Shown here in pieces: positions 19,074 through 26,807 of a stretch of 64,000 nt of DNA (the first letter of the stretch is position 1; every line of letters starts with the position of its first letter). Source of the stretch: an uncultured Acetobacteraceae bacterium (GTDB taxonomy: Bacteria > Pseudomonadota > Alphaproteobacteria > Acetobacterales > Acetobacteraceae); assembly GCA_946476985.1 (NCBI GenBank), contig CAMKWS010000004.1, positions 1 through 64,000 on the forward strand, read 5' to 3'. The position numbers and the translations under genes were made by a program. Under the pieces are notes generated by a model that did no database searches, had not been told where the DNA came from, and saw only the letters and a program-made list of their open reading frames with translations.

Positions 19074-19844
19074 ATGGGACGGATTTCAGGAAAAATTGCT
19101 CTTGTAACAGGCGGTGCAAGTGGCATCGGTAAGGGCATTGCAACGCTTCTTGCAAAAGAAGGTGCGAAGGTCATTGTTGCTGACCTTAACCCAACAGCTG
19201 GTGAGGCTGTGATTGATGAGATCCGCAAAGCTGGTGGTAATGCTTGCTTCCTTCCTTTGAATGTGGCGAAGGAAGATGAGTGGAAAAAGACAATGGCAGC
19301 GATTAAAGAGCATGATGGTCGCTTGGATATTGTCGTCAATAATGCCGGTATTGCCTATGAAGGTACGGTGGAGACAACTTCTTTAGAAGATTGGCGTCGT
19401 GTTGAGTCTATCAACCTAGACGGTGTCTTCTTAGGTACGAAATACGCTATTGAAGCCATGCGTGAGCTAAATGGTGGTGATGGTGGCTCCATTGTGAACA
19501 TGTGTTCTAGCTCTGCTTTAGTGGGTATTCCTAATCTGACAGCCTATGGTGCGACTAAAGGCGGCGTGAAGATGCTGACCAAATCCGCTGCGCTGCATTG
19601 TGCCCGCTCTGGCTATAAGATCCGCGTGAACTCCGTGTGCCCAGGGTATATCTGGACACCGCTTGTGGAAGAACTTACACGCACGAATAAAGAGGCTTAT
19701 AATCACCTCGTTGATATTCACCCGCTTGGGCATCTCGGGACACCAGAGGATGTGGCTTACGGCGTGTTGTATCTAGCGTCTTCTGAATCTAAATTTGTGA
19801 CGGCGACTGAGCTGGTTATTGATGGTGGTTATACATCTGAATAA
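19074..19844 (+). CDS. Short-chain dehydrogenase/reductase, R-alcohol dehydrogenase-like
   Basis: 256-aa classical SDR. NAD(P)-binding TGGASGIGKG at residues 12-21, an acidic residue after the second strand (VADLN), the NNAG motif at about 90, catalytic Ser in MCSSSALVG, and YGATK with catalytic Tyr and Lys. The second half (HPLGHLGTPEDVAYGVLYLASSESKFVTATELVIDGGYTSE) closely resembles the Lactobacillus brevis R-specific alcohol dehydrogenase, so a secondary alcohol, polyol or ketone is a likely substrate. Aspartate after strand two suggests NAD preference. Strong ribosome site AAGGAG. Monocistronic, closed by the hairpin at 19873. Substrate not determined. Confidence 0.9.
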   Translation: MGRISGKIALVTGGASGIGKGIATLLAKEGAKVIVADLNPTAGEAVIDEIRKAGGNACFLPLNVAKEDEWKKTMAAIKEHDGRLDIVVNNAGIAYEGTVETTSLEDWRRVESINLDGVFLGTKYAIEAMRELNGGDGGSIVNMCSSSALVGIPNLTAYGATKGGVKMLTKSAALHCARSGYKIRVNSVCPGYIWTPLVEELTRTNKEAYNHLVDIHPLGHLGTPEDVAYGVLYLASSESKFVTATELVIDGGYTSE

Positions 19845-19872
19845 AGTCGTTTAAAAAGGCGCATAAAAGCAT

Positions 19873-19908
19873 AAAAAAGCCCCCTTCCTGTTTGGGAGGG
19901 GGCTTTTG
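19873..19908. terminator. Bidirectional terminator between SDR and cysK
   Basis: 14-bp stem with one wobble (AAAAGCCCCCTTCC at 19875-19888 with GGGAGGGGGCTTTT at 19894-19907), loop TGTTT. The T run is better on the minus strand (six T), so it suits cysK at least as well as the SDR gene. Confidence 0.9.
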
Positions 19909-19951
19909 TTTGTGGGGTGTTTAACGCCCCACAAGGTTAAGCTTTTTCTGA

Positions 19952-20959
19952 TTATAAACCAGAGAAGAGCGGTGTGGAGAGATAACGCTCTGCAAAGGAT
20001 GGAATAATGGCGACAATGGTTTTGCCTGCCCATTCATCCTGTTTTGCTAGTTGCATGGCTGCATAAAGAGAAGCCCCAGAGGAGATCCCGATAGGCATAC
20101 CCTCAGTGCGGGCGCATAAACGAGCTGTGGCAATAGCGTCATGCTCTGTGACAGGGATGACCTTGTCTAGCGCTGTGATATCTAGGGTGTCTGGTTTAAA
20201 GCCAGGGCCAAGGCCTTGAATGCCGTGTGGACCGGGGTCATCACCGTTAAGAATGGCACTCTCGGAAGGTTCTAGTCCGAAGACTTTAAGAGATTCTTTG
20301 CGTGCTTTAAGTGCATGGGCAATACCAGAAGCAGTGCCACCTGTGCCTAAGCCGGCCACCACGGCATCAACAGCACCGGCTGTATCCTGCCAAATTTCTT
20401 CGGCTGTGGTTTCAGAGTGAACCTTAGGATTCGCTTGGTTACTAAACTGGCTCGGCATCCATGCGTTTTCTGTAGCTTTTAAAATCTCTTGTGCTTTATT
20501 GATGGCGCCTTTCATCCCTTGCTTTGCAGGGGTGAGTTCAAGCGTGACCCCCATTAGGGAGAGCATTTTGCGGCGCTCAATAGAGGCACTCTCGGGCATG
20601 GTGACGATCAATTTATAGCCCATAGAAACAGCTGCAAATGCAAGGCCAATGCCTGTATTGCCAGATGTTGGCTCGACTAAGACAGAGCGTCCTGGTGTGA
20701 TGAGGCCCTTCGCTTGGGCATCACGAAGCATGGCAACGCCGATGCGGTCTTTTACAGAGCTGAGAGGGTTAAAGAACTCAAGCTTAAGAAGCACATGGGC
20801 TTTGAGAGCTTCTTTTTCTGTTAGCTTGGGAATAGCTACCAGCGGTGTGCCGCCGACCACATCCATAAAGGAGGGGTATACAACGCCACGAGGCTTAGCA
20901 AAGCCTTCGGGGGCAAGAGGAAAAGGAACCTGTGTAGGAGAAGGGGTTTTATTAGTCAT
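19952..20959 (-). CDS. cysK: Cysteine synthase A (O-acetylserine sulfhydrylase)
   Basis: PLP enzyme joining sulfide to O-acetylserine to give cysteine. It has the PLP lysine in NPLSSVKDRIG, the TSGNTGIGLAF loop, the GTGGTASGIAHAL phosphate-binding loop and the PESASIERRKML region of CysK-type enzymes. 335 aa, within the family range (about 310-335). ATG with AGGGA ribosome site 5-6 bases upstream. Divergent from an Rrf2-type regulator across 204 bp, an arrangement that suggests joint regulation; in Bacillus, CysK directly modulates the Rrf2 regulator CymR. CysM-type activity is less likely given the motif set. Confidence 0.95.
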   Translation of the reverse strand: MTNKTPSPTQVPFPLAPEGFAKPRGVVYPSFMDVVGGTPLVAIPKLTEKEALKAHVLLKLEFFNPLSSVKDRIGVAMLRDAQAKGLITPGRSVLVEPTSGNTGIGLAFAAVSMGYKLIVTMPESASIERRKMLSLMGVTLELTPAKQGMKGAINKAQEILKATENAWMPSQFSNQANPKVHSETTAEEIWQDTAGAVDAVVAGLGTGGTASGIAHALKARKESLKVFGLEPSESAILNGDDPGPHGIQGLGPGFKPDTLDITALDKVIPVTEHDAIATARLCARTEGMPIGISSGASLYAAMQLAKQDEWAGKTIVAIIPSFAERYLSTPLFSGL

Positions 20960-21163
20960 GACAGTCCCTGCCTTATCCGTAGAGAAAAAGAGGAGAAAAC
21001 CTCTATAGAATTTCTTTTACCCGATTTTGTCGCAGAATTAAAAAAGAAGGGGAGAATCAGTGTAATTTTTCTTTTGGACAGAATTGCGGATATTTTTTCT
21101 TTTTTATGATAACGAATACGCTAAAAGAAGCCCACGGCTACTGTATATATCGGTGAGTGTATC

Positions 21164-21616
21164 ATGTATTTGAAGAACGATCGTGTTTTAACAGCTTTAT
21201 CCATTATGCTGGATGTCGCTTTTCATGCGGGGCGCTCTGGTGTGGTGAGTGGTGCTGATATTGCCGAGCGTAGTGGTCTTTTACGTCGAGGGATTGAGCC
21301 TATTTTACAGGCACTTTCCCGTGGCGGGTTACTTGATAGTGTACGTGGCCCTAAAGGGGGATATCGTTTAGGGCGCTCCCCACGAGTGGTCAATTTATAT
21401 GATATTGCAGAGGCGGTAAGCGTAAAGGACGCAGGGCAATCATCTCAAAATACAGATAACCCCCTTAATAAAGCGGTTATTGTTCCGTTATGGGGGACGT
21501 TAAATGAGGGGATTGAGAATCAGCTCAAAGCGGTCACTTTGGCTGAGCTCCTGCAACAAGCCGAGCGTTCTGGTCTGGAGCGGCCACGGCAAGCTCCTAT
21601 TTCTTTTACCATCTAA
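21164..21616 (+). CDS. Rrf2-family transcriptional regulator, divergent from cysK
   Basis: 150-aa paralogue of the regulator at 9411, same length and nearly the same N-terminus (MYLKNDRVLTALSIMLDVAFHAGRSGVVSGADIAERSGLLRRGIEPILQAL, against MYLRNERIFTALTIML in the other). The winged helix covers residues 1-75; the C-terminal half is more divergent. It contains no cysteine, so it cannot bind an Fe-S cluster. Its location opposite cysK suggests it senses cysteine status, perhaps through CysK as CymR does. Ends before a convergent hairpin shared with wrbA. Confidence 0.85.
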   Translation: MYLKNDRVLTALSIMLDVAFHAGRSGVVSGADIAERSGLLRRGIEPILQALSRGGLLDSVRGPKGGYRLGRSPRVVNLYDIAEAVSVKDAGQSSQNTDNPLNKAVIVPLWGTLNEGIENQLKAVTLAELLQQAERSGLERPRQAPISFTI

Positions 21617-21664
21617 GAGTAGATGAGTCGCTTACGCTCAGAAAGAGGTAGAGGCGAATGTAAA

Positions 21665-21695
21665 GCACAAGCCCCCTTGTGAGAGGGGCTTGTGC
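21665..21695. terminator. Convergent hairpin between Rrf2 gene and wrbA
   Basis: Perfect 11-bp stem GCACAAGCCCC (21665-21675) / GGGGCTTGTGC (21685-21695) with a 9-base loop. The flanking T runs are short (TTTAC on the minus side), so it may be a weak terminator or a transcript-end stabiliser. Confidence 0.7.
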
Positions 21696-21710
21696 TGGTG
21701 TGATCGTTTA

Positions 21711-22307
21711 TTAAGCGAGCTTTTTGGTAATGCTGGCAACATGTTTCCCTAGGAAGCGAGCACCTTCAAGTTCGGTTTCGCTTGGCTGGCGTGAGCCATC
21801 TCCCCCGGCGATAGTTGTTGCTCCGTAAGGAGAGCCACCAGTGACTTCATCGACTCGCAGTTGCCCTTGGAAGCTATAAGGTAGCCCGCTGATAATCATG
21901 CCATGATGCAGTAGGTTTGACATAAGAGAGTAGAGAGTTGTTTCCTGTCCGCCATGCTGTGATGCTGTGGACGTAAAGACGGCACCAACTTTTCCAGCCA
22001 AGGCTCCTTTTGCCCAAAGTCCTCCCGTTTGATCCCAGAAATTTGCCATTTGTGAGGGGAGGCGGCCAAATCGCGTTGGTGCCCCAATGATGATACCATC
22101 ATATTGTGTGAGGTCATCTGGTGTGGCGATAGGAGCGTTTTGTTCTGTTTTAAAATGATGCTCTTTAGCCGTATCTTCAGGCACAAGTTCAGGAACGCGT
22201 TTGATATCAACATCAAGGCCTTCTGTGCGTACGCCTTCTGCAATAGCGTGAGCCATTGTTTCGACATGGCCGTAAGATGAGTAATAAAGAACGAGAATTT
22301 TAGACAT
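21711..22307 (-). CDS. wrbA: NAD(P)H:quinone oxidoreductase, WrbA type
   Basis: FMN-dependent flavodoxin-fold enzyme reducing quinones with two electrons. From ATG at 22307 it is 198 aa ([19 protein letters not shown]), the normal WrbA start and length; an upstream in-frame ATG would add 11 unlikely residues. FMN-contact loops: [33 protein letters not shown] and [13 protein letters not shown], then [18 protein letters not shown], all diagnostic of WrbA. AAGGACA lies about 13 bases before the start. It stands alone between convergent and divergent neighbours. Likely a protective enzyme against quinone redox cycling. Confidence 0.95.
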   Translation of the reverse strand: MSKILVLYYSSYGHVETMAHAIAEGVRTEGLDVDIKRVPELVPEDTAKEHHFKTEQNAPIATPDDLTQYDGIIIGAPTRFGRLPSQMANFWDQTGGLWAKGALAGKVGAVFTSTASQHGGQETTLYSLMSNLLHHGMIISGLPYSFQGQLRVDEVTGGSPYGATTIAGGDGSRQPSETELEGARFLGKHVASITKKLA

Positions 22308-22727
22308 GGTTATACGGTGTCCTTGTGTGGAATGGTCCATTAAGGGCAGAGCCTTAATTCGTTTCAGAGTATAAATCGGCTCAAAATGAGCTGATACGAC
22401 AAAATTAGAAAAGGAAAGTTTCCATTTATTATCTTAGAGAAGGGGGAAGAATTTAATAGGGTGAGAATTGGGGTGTATTTTATTTTGTGGAATTTGGTTA
22501 AATAGAATTCCTGTGTTGGTATATTTTATTTAGGGTAAAAGGTGAGTGGAGAAAATCAATAAATTTTCAAAAAGTGTCACAAAGATTTTATTTCAATTTT
22601 CCAGATTCGGTTCGCTAATTATTAATCACAGTTCTTAATTAAGTTAGGTAGCTATTGCTTAGCCCGAGAGGAAGTGCTCTTTAGGCGGGAATGGTGTTGG
22701 CCTTTGGTCATGATACAGGGGTTTTGA
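22308..22727. other. Intergenic region upstream of wrbA and the autotransporter
   Basis: 420 bp with no gene, holding divergent promoters. AT-rich from 22380 to 22640. The ribosome site AGGGG (22717-22721) precedes the GTG of the autotransporter. No repeat, tRNA or riboswitch was recognised. Confidence 0.55.
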
Positions 22728-25514
22728 GTGCGTAGCAGACTATTGTTCACGGCAGCTCTGTTTTGTGTGGAGATGACGCCATTTGGACGTCTCTATACTG
22801 TTGCGCGCGCTGATGATGCTAGCGTAGCGCCGTATAGTGATTACACATCCCAGCCATATGTGGGAGGAGGCGACACAGTCCAGCTTGGAACCAAAACGCT
22901 GATCATCCAGGGTGATGGTACACCACAGACCTTTAGTGGTAGCTTGCAAGAAGCTGAAGGGAGCTCAAACTCTTTAACTGGTAATGAGCCGTTTGTTGGG
23001 CAACATGGTGGGATAGACCTCAATAGCGGTGGGCCTGTTAATAACACGCAAGAAACGCGCGCAAATCAGCTGACACTAACCGGGCAGAGTACATATGGTG
23101 GCTACACCTTTGTGCGTGGTAATGGTGAGTTAGTGCTAACAGGCACCAGTAGTGCGAGTGGTGGTATAAAGTCCACTGGTGAGGTAGAAGTTGGCTTAGC
23201 TGCTAATGATACAGCTAAGATGGTCGTTGATAAGAATGGCTATCTGTCTCTTACAGAAAATGAAGTTTCGGGGGTGCCGAAGGGGACATCTAAAGCTTTA
23301 TCCCTTCGGAGTGGCTGGCTTGTTGTTGGCAATGGTGATGAAAGTTACGGTGCTGCACCAACAGCCCAGCAAGTGACGCGTCTTGCTTGGAATAAGCGGG
23401 AGTATGCTACTGTCCCTGTGAAGCAAGAAAATAACTTCATTGTGCAGAATGGCGGGCAGGTTACTGCAAGTCGTGTGGTTGCAGGTAACTACGAGAATGG
23501 CCTAGGGCGGATTACAGTTACAGGTAGTGATTCTCAGAAGAATACTGCGTCCCAGATGAATGTTGGTAATGGGGGTATTCATATCGGTCGTGATGGTGAA
23601 GGCTCGCTCTCTGTGACCCAGGGCGGCAAAGTAACGACAACCGGTGGGCTGGGCATTGGTGAGAATAGTGGATCAAAGGGTGTAGTAACGGTTGCAGGAC
23701 AGGGGTCTACCCTGAATGTATCCGGTGCTGCTATTAACCCAGATGATGCGGCAGGTGCAGCAGAGCTGAATGGGCGGTCCTTAAGCGTTGGGTATAATGG
23801 TCAAGGCCGCCTAAATGTTGAAGATGGCGGGACTGTTACAGCTGATAATGCGACAATCGGCTCTCAAGGGACGTTGTACGTCAATGAGTCTGGTACGGTT
23901 GTTGTGGGGGCATCTGGTAGCCAAGCAACAAATCTTACTATGGCAGGGGCTGGTGCAACTTACTCTGTAAGGGCGACAGATCAGGCTGTTGGCAGCACAA
24001 CTGTTGGTGGTAACGCTGTTTATTATGAGCGCGATGCCGGTAGGGTAGATCCTCTGCCACGACTTTTCAAAGCACGTAATTATACATTGCTGCAGAGTGG
24101 TGCGGTGCATGTAAATGGTTCAGCTTCTTTGGGAAGCGGGACTATTGATGTGCAAAAGAGTGATAGTAGCCGTGTTTATGCGGGGCAGGGCTATCGTATT
24201 TTAGGGGCAACTGGTTCTGTCAGTATGAACGGCGATAATCGCCTAACAGGTAGCCTCACTAAGATGCCTTATCTCGCACCATATCTGGTCGTTGAGAATA
24301 ACCTAACGAATGCTACAGATGCACAGGGCGCTATACAAAGTGCATTGGATGTGCTGATGCAACGGAATAACACAGCATTCTCTGCCCCTGCCTCAACACG
24401 CAACCAGCGTGCTGTTGGTGCAGCTTTGGATGGTCTTCCAACGAATAGCGATCTCGCTCAGGCGATGACGAGTATGAACTCGGCAGATGAAGCACGCCAT
24501 TCGATGGATAATCTTTCTGGTGTGATTCATGCTTCTGCACGTTCTGCGTTGATACAAGATAGTTACCTGCTTGAGGAAGCTGTGCTGTCTCGCTTGGATG
24601 GTGCGAACTGTGATGGTGTATCGGGCATTTCTGGGACTGGCCAGTACGATATGGCTACTGGCCGTAAAGGTGGGCCATGTTACCGTGACCATGCTGTGAT
24701 GTGGGGCCAAGCATATGGCAGCATGGGCCATAATGCGAGTGACGGGAATGCAGGCTTGCTGCATCACCGCACGGCTGGTTTTGTTGTGGGGGTTGATGCC
24801 CCGGTAGACGATCGCTGGCGTGTCGGTGGCATGTTCTCTTATGGCAACTCTATGTTCAACATGGGCGGAGCTGCCGATTCCTCAGGCAACAGTAACAACG
24901 TAAGTCTCGGTGCCTATGCAGGGCGGAATTGGGGCAAGCTGAATATACGCCTTGGTGGCTTCTATTCGTGGAACGTGATGAATATGCGTCGCCAAGTAGA
25001 GGTAGGTGATTTTGGTGGGCGCCAGACTAGCCATTATCTCGGCGGTACAGCGCGTATCTTCAGTGAACTCGGTTATAAAATGCGCTTTAAGAAGACGCAG
25101 TTTGAGCCGTTTGCAGGCTTGTCTTACGTGAATCAGAATGTTGGACATTTTCAAGAGCATGGTGCAGCTGCGCTTACGGGGCATGCACAGGATACAGGCG
25201 TTTTCTTCTCATCTTTTGGCTTCCGTGCTGCAAGAGAGTTCATGATTGCGAAAACGCGTCTCCTAGCCCATGTGATGGGGGCATATCGTCATGCTTTTGG
25301 CGGTATCGTATCCAGCCGGGAGGAAAATTTGGCGCAGAGCGATCAGGATATGAATATCGCAGGTGTGCCACTATCACGTGATAGCGCTGTGATTAAAACA
25401 GGTTTGACGGCGAAGCTGAGCGACAAGGTGGATGTTGATCTTTCTTATATCGGTCAGTATGGCGGGCAGTCTGTGGAAAGTGGTGCGACAGGCTCGGTGC
25501 ATGTACGCTTTTAA
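22728..25514 (+). CDS. Autotransporter (type Va) with beta-helix-like passenger
   Basis: 928-aa secreted/surface protein. N-terminal signal peptide (RSRLLFTAALFCVEMTPFGRLYTVARA, about 30 residues). The passenger (about 31-650) is rich in Gly, Asn and Thr, with loosely repeated units such as IGRDGEGSLSVTQGGKVTTTG and GYNGQGRLNVEDGGTVTADN, as in beta-helical autotransporters. From about residue 653 (DHAVMWGQAYGSMG) to the end is the 12-strand barrel, finishing VHVRF. C628 and C651 flank the passenger-barrel junction, an unusual cysteine pair. GTG start with AGGGG six bases upstream. No protease or lipase motif is visible, so adhesion or aggregation is likely but unproven. Confidence 0.92.
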   Translation: MRSRLLFTAALFCVEMTPFGRLYTVARADDASVAPYSDYTSQPYVGGGDTVQLGTKTLIIQGDGTPQTFSGSLQEAEGSSNSLTGNEPFVGQHGGIDLNSGGPVNNTQETRANQLTLTGQSTYGGYTFVRGNGELVLTGTSSASGGIKSTGEVEVGLAANDTAKMVVDKNGYLSLTENEVSGVPKGTSKALSLRSGWLVVGNGDESYGAAPTAQQVTRLAWNKREYATVPVKQENNFIVQNGGQVTASRVVAGNYENGLGRITVTGSDSQKNTASQMNVGNGGIHIGRDGEGSLSVTQGGKVTTTGGLGIGENSGSKGVVTVAGQGSTLNVSGAAINPDDAAGAAELNGRSLSVGYNGQGRLNVEDGGTVTADNATIGSQGTLYVNESGTVVVGASGSQATNLTMAGAGATYSVRATDQAVGSTTVGGNAVYYERDAGRVDPLPRLFKARNYTLLQSGAVHVNGSASLGSGTIDVQKSDSSRVYAGQGYRILGATGSVSMNGDNRLTGSLTKMPYLAPYLVVENNLTNATDAQGAIQSALDVLMQRNNTAFSAPASTRNQRAVGAALDGLPTNSDLAQAMTSMNSADEARHSMDNLSGVIHASARSALIQDSYLLEEAVLSRLDGANCDGVSGISGTGQYDMATGRKGGPCYRDHAVMWGQAYGSMGHNASDGNAGLLHHRTAGFVVGVDAPVDDRWRVGGMFSYGNSMFNMGGAADSSGNSNNVSLGAYAGRNWGKLNIRLGGFYSWNVMNMRRQVEVGDFGGRQTSHYLGGTARIFSELGYKMRFKKTQFEPFAGLSYVNQNVGHFQEHGAAALTGHAQDTGVFFSSFGFRAAREFMIAKTRLLAHVMGAYRHAFGGIVSSREENLAQSDQDMNIAGVPLSRDSAVIKTGLTAKLSDKVDVDLSYIGQYGGQSVESGATGSVHVRF

Positions 25515-25542
25515 GTAGCAAGAGTTTGGAGAAGTATAAAAG

Positions 25543-25568
25543 AGAGGCCCAGATGGGCCTCTTTTTTT
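25543..25568. terminator. Terminator between autotransporter and LysE
   Basis: Stem AGAGGCCC (25543-25550) / GGGCCTCT (25555-25562), loop AGAT, followed by seven T. Convergent genes on both sides may share it. Confidence 0.92.
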
Positions 25569-25575
25569 ATGTGCT

Positions 25576-26202
25576 TTAGCTAAATAAGGTGGAATGATAA
25601 ATAAGAATGCCAGCGAGGCTAAGCATGATGATGGCGGTAATGCCATCAAGAACACGCCATGATAATGGGTTTGTAAAAAATGGTTTTAAGATGCGGGCTC
25701 CAAAGCCGAGGAAGGGGAACCATATAAAGCTAGCTAGAATTGCTCCCGCTCCAAATAAGGGGCGCTCATGGAGTGGCTGTGTTAGGCTAACAGACCCCAT
25801 AAGAAGCAAGGTGTCTAAGTAAAGATGCGGGTTTAAAAGTGTAAAACCTGCCGTCATCATCATGGATTTTTGCAGGCTTTGGCGGGGTTGTTCTTCGAGA
25901 GGGAGAGGGGTGACTGTAAGCATATTGTGCAAAGCGCGCCCTCCTTGCCAAAGAAGAAAACCTGCTCCTCCATATGTGAGTATATCAGTTAGATGAGGAA
26001 TAGCCTGCACGAAGCGGCTGACTCCACTGACAGATGCGGAGATGAGAAGAGCATCAACGCCACTGCAAAATAGGATAATGGGCAGAATGTGTTCACGTTT
26101 TAGCCCCTGCCGGAGAATAAATATATTCTGCGCCCCAACTGCAATGATGAGGGACGCTCCAAGACAGAAACCGGTCACGAGTGGTGTGATGGAGTAGGTC
26201 AT
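25576..26202 (-). CDS. argO: LysE/ArgO-family amino acid exporter
   Basis: 208-aa inner-membrane exporter with about six hydrophobic segments. It starts MTYSITPLVTGFCLGASLIIAVGAQNIFILRQGLKREHI, the ArgO/LysE signature. The in-frame extension upstream (to 26301) is poor in family character, so ATG at 26202 is chosen. Other conserved parts: CSGVDALLISASVSGVSRF and FTLLNPHLYLDTLLLMGSVS. It probably expels basic amino acids (arginine or lysine) when they accumulate. No LysR-type ArgP regulator is adjacent. Confidence 0.9.
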   Translation of the reverse strand: MTYSITPLVTGFCLGASLIIAVGAQNIFILRQGLKREHILPIILFCSGVDALLISASVSGVSRFVQAIPHLTDILTYGGAGFLLWQGGRALHNMLTVTPLPLEEQPRQSLQKSMMMTAGFTLLNPHLYLDTLLLMGSVSLTQPLHERPLFGAGAILASFIWFPFLGFGARILKPFFTNPLSWRVLDGITAIIMLSLAGILIYHSTLFS

Positions 26203-26686
26203 ATTTATGCCTATGACAGGGAGAATATCTTTAGAAAAGTGTATGATACAAAAATAATACCGAGAGAATGATTTAATGTTAGTAAAATCTATATATTTCA
26301 ATAAAACATAAGTGGAGTTGATAAGGGCCGGAGAAGAGCATTACGCCCTGATAAGGAGAATAAATGGGCCACATTGTTTCGGTGACCGGCTTTTTATAGC
26401 CTTAGATGTTTTGATGGCCTCGCCCGGAAAATTGAAATGGCGTTTTAATTAGTTCTCAAAGAAGTTGTGATGTGTAAATCGTGGATGGAAAAGGTAACGC
26501 TCTTGTCGCTGGGCTGATGGTTCTTATCATTCTAGCGGCGGCTGAGCATGTGTTATCGTTTGTTTTGTAACGGTGGCTGCTATGTAGGCTATTAAAGATA
26601 GCGCACAGCCCCACAAGAACAGCGCTTACAATATGTAAGGAAGGTGCCTAGTTAGGCCACAATTAGCATTTATATGCTAAGAAAAG
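26203..26686. other. Intergenic stretch between argO and tRNA-Glu
   Basis: About 480 bp with no clear gene. One short open frame (GTG 26481 to TAA 26570, 29 codons) would encode a hydrophobic peptide ending GLMVLIILAAAEHVLSFVL but has no good ribosome site. A weak hairpin followed by CTTTTTAT lies near 26375-26396. Nothing else is recognised. Confidence 0.5.
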
Positions 26687-26762
26687 TGGCGTCCCGTACG
26701 GGAGTCGAACCCGTGTTGCCGCCGTGAAAGGGCGGTGTCCTAGGCCTCTAGACGAACGGGAC
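26687..26762 (-). tRNA. tRNA-Glu (anticodon TTC)
   Basis: 76-nt cloverleaf on the minus strand including an encoded CCA (26687-26689). Acceptor GTCCCGT pairs with ACGGGAC; anticodon arm CCGCCCTTTCACGGCGG shows anticodon TTC; T arm GGGTTCGACTCCC. A strong promoter lies directly upstream in the 3' end of recJ. Confidence 0.97.
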
Positions 26763-26778
26763 TAAAGGCGTGAGGCGG

Positions 26779-26807
26779 TTAATAAGGGAAGTAGAGGGGG
26801 GCGTCAA
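26779..26807 (-). promoter_or_regulatory. sigma70 promoter of tRNA-Glu
   Basis: On the minus strand, -35 TTGACG (26802-26807), 17-bp spacer, -10 TATTAA (26779-26784), about 16 bp before the tRNA. The -35 overlaps the last codons of recJ. Confidence 0.8.
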
